DNA from: Leclercia adecarboxylata
GTDB lineage: Bacteria; Pseudomonadota; Gammaproteobacteria; Enterobacterales; Enterobacteriaceae
Direction of reading: 5' to 3'
DNA: 64,000 bases
Assembly: GCA_002360945.1 (NCBI GenBank)
Contig: DERO01000004.1
Location: 62,001 to 126,000, forward strand
The position numbers and the translations under genes are program-made. Shown here one piece after another: positions 63,081 to 64,000 of the stretch (positions are counted from its first letter, which is position 1; each line of letters begins with the position of its first letter). A model generated the notes under the pieces. The model was not told the DNA's origin. It did no database searches and saw only the letters and a program-made list of their open reading frames with translations.

Positions 63081-64000
63081 ATGAAAGACGCGTGGCTGGA
63101 TACGTGCTCTACCACCATCCAAAACTTCGTGGAACGCTCTACGAGGCTACAGCCAGATAATCTTGAACTGGACGTGGTCGAAAAAATCGATTTTGACTAC
63201 CAGATTAACCTAAGTCTCGATTTTCGTATTAAGGCGACAGAATATACTCAGGTGGGGAGAGTCAGCCCCGGGAGCGGCACGCGGATTTTTACGGGTAATT
63301 TCCAGTACAACGAGGCTCTCCAGGCGGAAACCAGCGCGGTCTTGTCCCGGGCAGAAACACTGCGTGAAGCTCACGCGCTGGTCCTTTCCCAGCCTTACGG
63401 GGCGCTTGAAAAAGAGCAAGAAATCTATTCCCATCCAACACGCCTCTGTTTAATTGAAAACTGCACTAGCTGCAATGGACGCGGACAGGTCAACTGCTCC
63501 TGGTGCTATGGTTCTGGTCGCGTAAGCTGCACCACCTGTGGAGGAAGTGGGCAAGTACTGGAACAGCGAAGCCATTTCGATCACTACACCAATCAGTATC
63601 GCACGGAGAGCCACTACCGGATGTGCTACACCTGCACAGGCGGTAAGGTGAACTGTGGCCACTGTAGCGGCTCGGGAAACCAGCGCTGTTCCCCCTGCGA
63701 TGGAACAGGCGAAACAACCCGCATTACCCGGCTTGCCAGCGTTGCCGTGCCTCGTTATCAGTTGATCTACCATCGTGAAGATGTGCCGACGTTCATTAAA
63801 GATGGCCTCTACAAAGCGGGCATCCCGGAACTGGCTAGTTATGGTGCCGTTGAGCTGGCAGATTCCAGTATTGATGAGGGTTTGCGTAACGTTAATTTCA
63901 TCTACAACGCCAGCGTACCCTTTGCCCGATTTACGAGCCAGTTACGTCAGGCTCAGCTTGCTGAACAACCTGTTAACTGGATCGTTTACGGTCGTCATCC
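63081..64000 (+). CDS. DnaJ-type multi-zinc-finger protein, partial (runs off window)
   Basis: The frame is open from the ATG at 63081 (or an in-frame ATG at 63075, behind GGGA) to the window end, giving at least 306 residues. Six CxxC knuckles of the CxxCxGxG type lie at residues 128/131, 139/142, 150/153, 182/185, 192/195 and 203/206 (for example CTSCNGRG, CWC-type CSWCYGSG, CTTCGGSG, CGHCSGSG, CSPCDGTG). This is the DnaJ/Hsp40 central zinc domain pattern, expanded from the usual four. There is no J domain in the first 120 residues. It might hold clients or scaffold a complex; function unknown. Confidence 0.82.
   Translation, partial: MKDAWLDTCSTTIQNFVERSTRLQPDNLELDVVEKIDFDYQINLSLDFRIKATEYTQVGRVSPGSGTRIFTGNFQYNEALQAETSAVLSRAETLREAHALVLSQPYGALEKEQEIYSHPTRLCLIENCTSCNGRGQVNCSWCYGSGRVSCTTCGGSGQVLEQRSHFDHYTNQYRTESHYRMCYTCTGGKVNCGHCSGSGNQRCSPCDGTGETTRITRLASVAVPRYQLIYHREDVPTFIKDGLYKAGIPELASYGAVELADSSIDEGLRNVNFIYNASVPFARFTSQLRQAQLAEQPVNWIVYGRH

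Overview
The window is chromosomal DNA of a member of the Enterobacteriaceae. Gene content and protein lengths match the E. coli min 95-97 region almost gene for gene (tamA-tamB-ytfP-ppa-ytfQRT-yjfF-fbp-mpl-yjgA-pmbA-cybC, nrdG-nrdD-treC-treB-treR-mgtA, ridA-pyrI-pyrB-pyrL, tabA, argI-rraB, leuX). High GC, a miaE gene, a chitin-degrading pair and many REP-like elements point to the Enterobacter/Lelliottia/Leclercia side of the family rather than Escherichia; this placement is inference.

Layout. 1-5 kb: the TAM outer-membrane biogenesis genes (tamA partial, tamB) and ytfP. 5.2-10.6 kb: ppa and the galactofuranose ABC importer, with a GalR-type operator and a CRP-like site upstream. 10.6-12.6 kb: an accessory chemoreceptor with a textbook FliA promoter and a small LysR-type HTH-only gene. 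12.8-17.8 kb: fbp, mpl, yjgA, pmbA, cybC. 17.9-27.1 kb: an insertion relative to E. coli, between cybC and nrdG. It holds a Hok-type toxin locus, then ten co-directional genes: a small PRD protein, an SFCGS glycine-rich protein, DUF4312, two membrane proteins (DUF4311, DUF4310), an amidohydrolase, DgaE-like and DgaF-like enzymes, a secreted beta-propeller lactonase-like protein, and a multidomain PRD/EIIB/EIIA regulator. This looks like a self-contained, largely uncharacterised PTS-like uptake and catabolic unit.

27.1-37.5 kb: anaerobic ribonucleotide reductase with paired NrdR and FNR sites, the trehalose genes, and mgtA with its PhoP box and MgtL leader peptide. 37.6-41.6 kb: a convergent GH20 hexosaminidase and an AA10 lytic polysaccharide monooxygenase, inserted between mgtA and ridA. 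41.8-44.5 kb: ridA, pyrBI with its attenuator leader, tabA. 44.7-51.6 kb: a pentonate/xyloside cluster (yagEFGH with divergent yagI) immediately beside argI. The same neighbourhood surrounds the horizontally acquired argF of E. coli K-12, so this may represent its ancestral arrangement. 52.3-55.5 kb: argI, rraB, miaE and an unknown membrane-anchored protein.

55.57 kb: tRNA-Leu(CAA) leuX, a known island insertion site. What follows is accessory. An AT-rich two-gene operon encodes a DNA cytosine-5 methyltransferase and a GHKL ATPase with an unusual Asn/NPG repeat linker. Next come an HNH nuclease-methyltransferase operon behind a leader that can hide its ribosome binding site, a divergent ParB-fold-like protein, and a DnaJ-type multi-zinc-finger protein that runs off the end. 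No integrase or second attachment site is seen, so the island probably continues past base 64000. The best candidates for undescribed biology are the ATPase/methyltransferase module, the HNH/methyltransferase module, and the SFCGS/DUF4310-4312 operon.
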